From positions 59,117 through 123,116 of the forward strand of contig PNAA01000046.1 of assembly GCA_003169975.1 (NCBI GenBank): a stretch of 64,000 bases of DNA, in the 5' to 3' direction. This stretch comes from Spartobacteria bacterium. Its GTDB lineage: Bacteria > Verrucomicrobiota > Verrucomicrobiia > Chthoniobacterales > UBA10450. Shown here one piece after another: positions 63,794 through 64,000 of this stretch. Position 1 is the first letter of the stretch, and every line of letters starts with the position of its first letter. The notes beneath the pieces were generated by a model, which searched no databases, had not been told where the DNA came from, and saw only the letters and a program-made list of their open reading frames with translations. The translations under genes were made by a program, and so were the position numbers.

Positions 63794-64000
63794 TTATACG
63801 CGAAACACCTTCATAACCTCATCGCCGAGGTGATTAATTACCTTTACCGCAATGCGACCGGATTTCGGTTTCTCGAACGGGCGTGATGTATCGCTGTGGA
63901 GCGTTGACCAGGCTTCTTCGTTGATCTCGGCTTTCAGCGTGGTCTTGAGTGAGTTGTAGGGATCGTTCGCGCCGAGGAAGTAGGCGTGGCGGACGAAGAA
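63794..64000 (-). CDS. Site-specific DNA methyltransferase, C-terminal end (type III Mod-like)
   Basis: The window ends inside this gene: the 68 visible residues end in SRPFEKPKSGRIAVKVINHLGDEVMKVFRV and stop. This tail, with KTTLKAEINEEAW ahead of it, is characteristic of type III Mod-like adenine methyltransferases. The catalytic DPPY part lies beyond the window. It is upstream of the TIR gene on the same strand, 55 bases away, and may be in one operon with it. Confidence 0.75.
   Translation of the reverse strand, partial: FFVRHAYFLGANDPYNSLKTTLKAEINEEAWSTLHSDTSRPFEKPKSGRIAVKVINHLGDEVMKVFRV

Overview
The window reads as a piece of a high-GC, Gram-negative chromosome, most likely from a soil member of the Verrucomicrobiota (Chthoniobacterales/Spartobacteria type). 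That placement is an inference from gene content and style: LpxA and SmpA-like lipoproteins (outer membrane), a fused NuoE-NuoF, paired PilT-type ATPases, a fused SpmA-SpmB, TIGR03790 and DUF4386 proteins, and many palindromic intergenic repeats. No rRNA, tRNA or CRISPR array was recognised, and no gene-free stretch exceeds about 300 bases.

Layout. 1-8 kb: end of lpxA, a GNAT acetyltransferase, a type IV pilus retraction cluster (pseudo-receiver-like protein, two PilT/PilU ATPases, response regulator), an FAD reductase and a fused SpmA/SpmB membrane protein. 8-16 kb: recN, an MBL phosphodiesterase, a TIGR03790 protein, ftsB-like plus eno, and three small exported proteins. 16-26 kb: acylphosphatase, an ABC exporter operon, a metallophosphoesterase, a family 9 glycosyltransferase, ispD, yqeY, a PIG-L deacetylase, fabD and a polytopic membrane protein. 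26-40 kb: a complex I operon starting at nuoD (nuoD, two BamE-like lipoproteins, nuoEF fusion, a GxxExxY gene, nuoG-H-I-J-K-L-M-N); nuoA, B and C are not in the window. 40-49 kb: Stf0-type sulfotransferase, HNH endonuclease, a tricorn-like protease, a class A beta-lactamase, a PQQ-propeller protein and small secreted proteins. 49-60 kb: duplicated quinone oxidoreductase/DUF4386 genes, a FlgO-like/TPR protein and a GntR-ABC operon. 60-64 kb: an apparent defence island with an HsdR remnant, a RelE-UvrD fusion, a TIR protein with a ThuA-like N-terminus, and the end of a DNA methyltransferase.

The most striking signal is not a gene. A 9-bp sequence, TCGTTAGGC (reverse complement GCCTAACGA), occurs 44 times by my hand count, on both strands, inside genes (mostly as Ser-Leu-Gly or Pro-Asn-Asp/Glu) and repeatedly as the stop codon of genes. 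Less than one copy is expected by chance. It is dense from 0.4 to 48.7 kb and almost absent from 48.7 to 64 kb, where only one exact copy remains. It behaves like a DNA uptake sequence or another genome-wide signature, and its absence marks the right-hand region as probably foreign.

A second layer of structure is a set of palindromic repeat elements that fill gaps in the nuo operon and elsewhere, and in one case lie in frame inside a gene. There is also a 35-bp insertion (27-bp palindrome plus an 8-bp target duplication) that breaks the membrane anchor of one quinone oxidoreductase.
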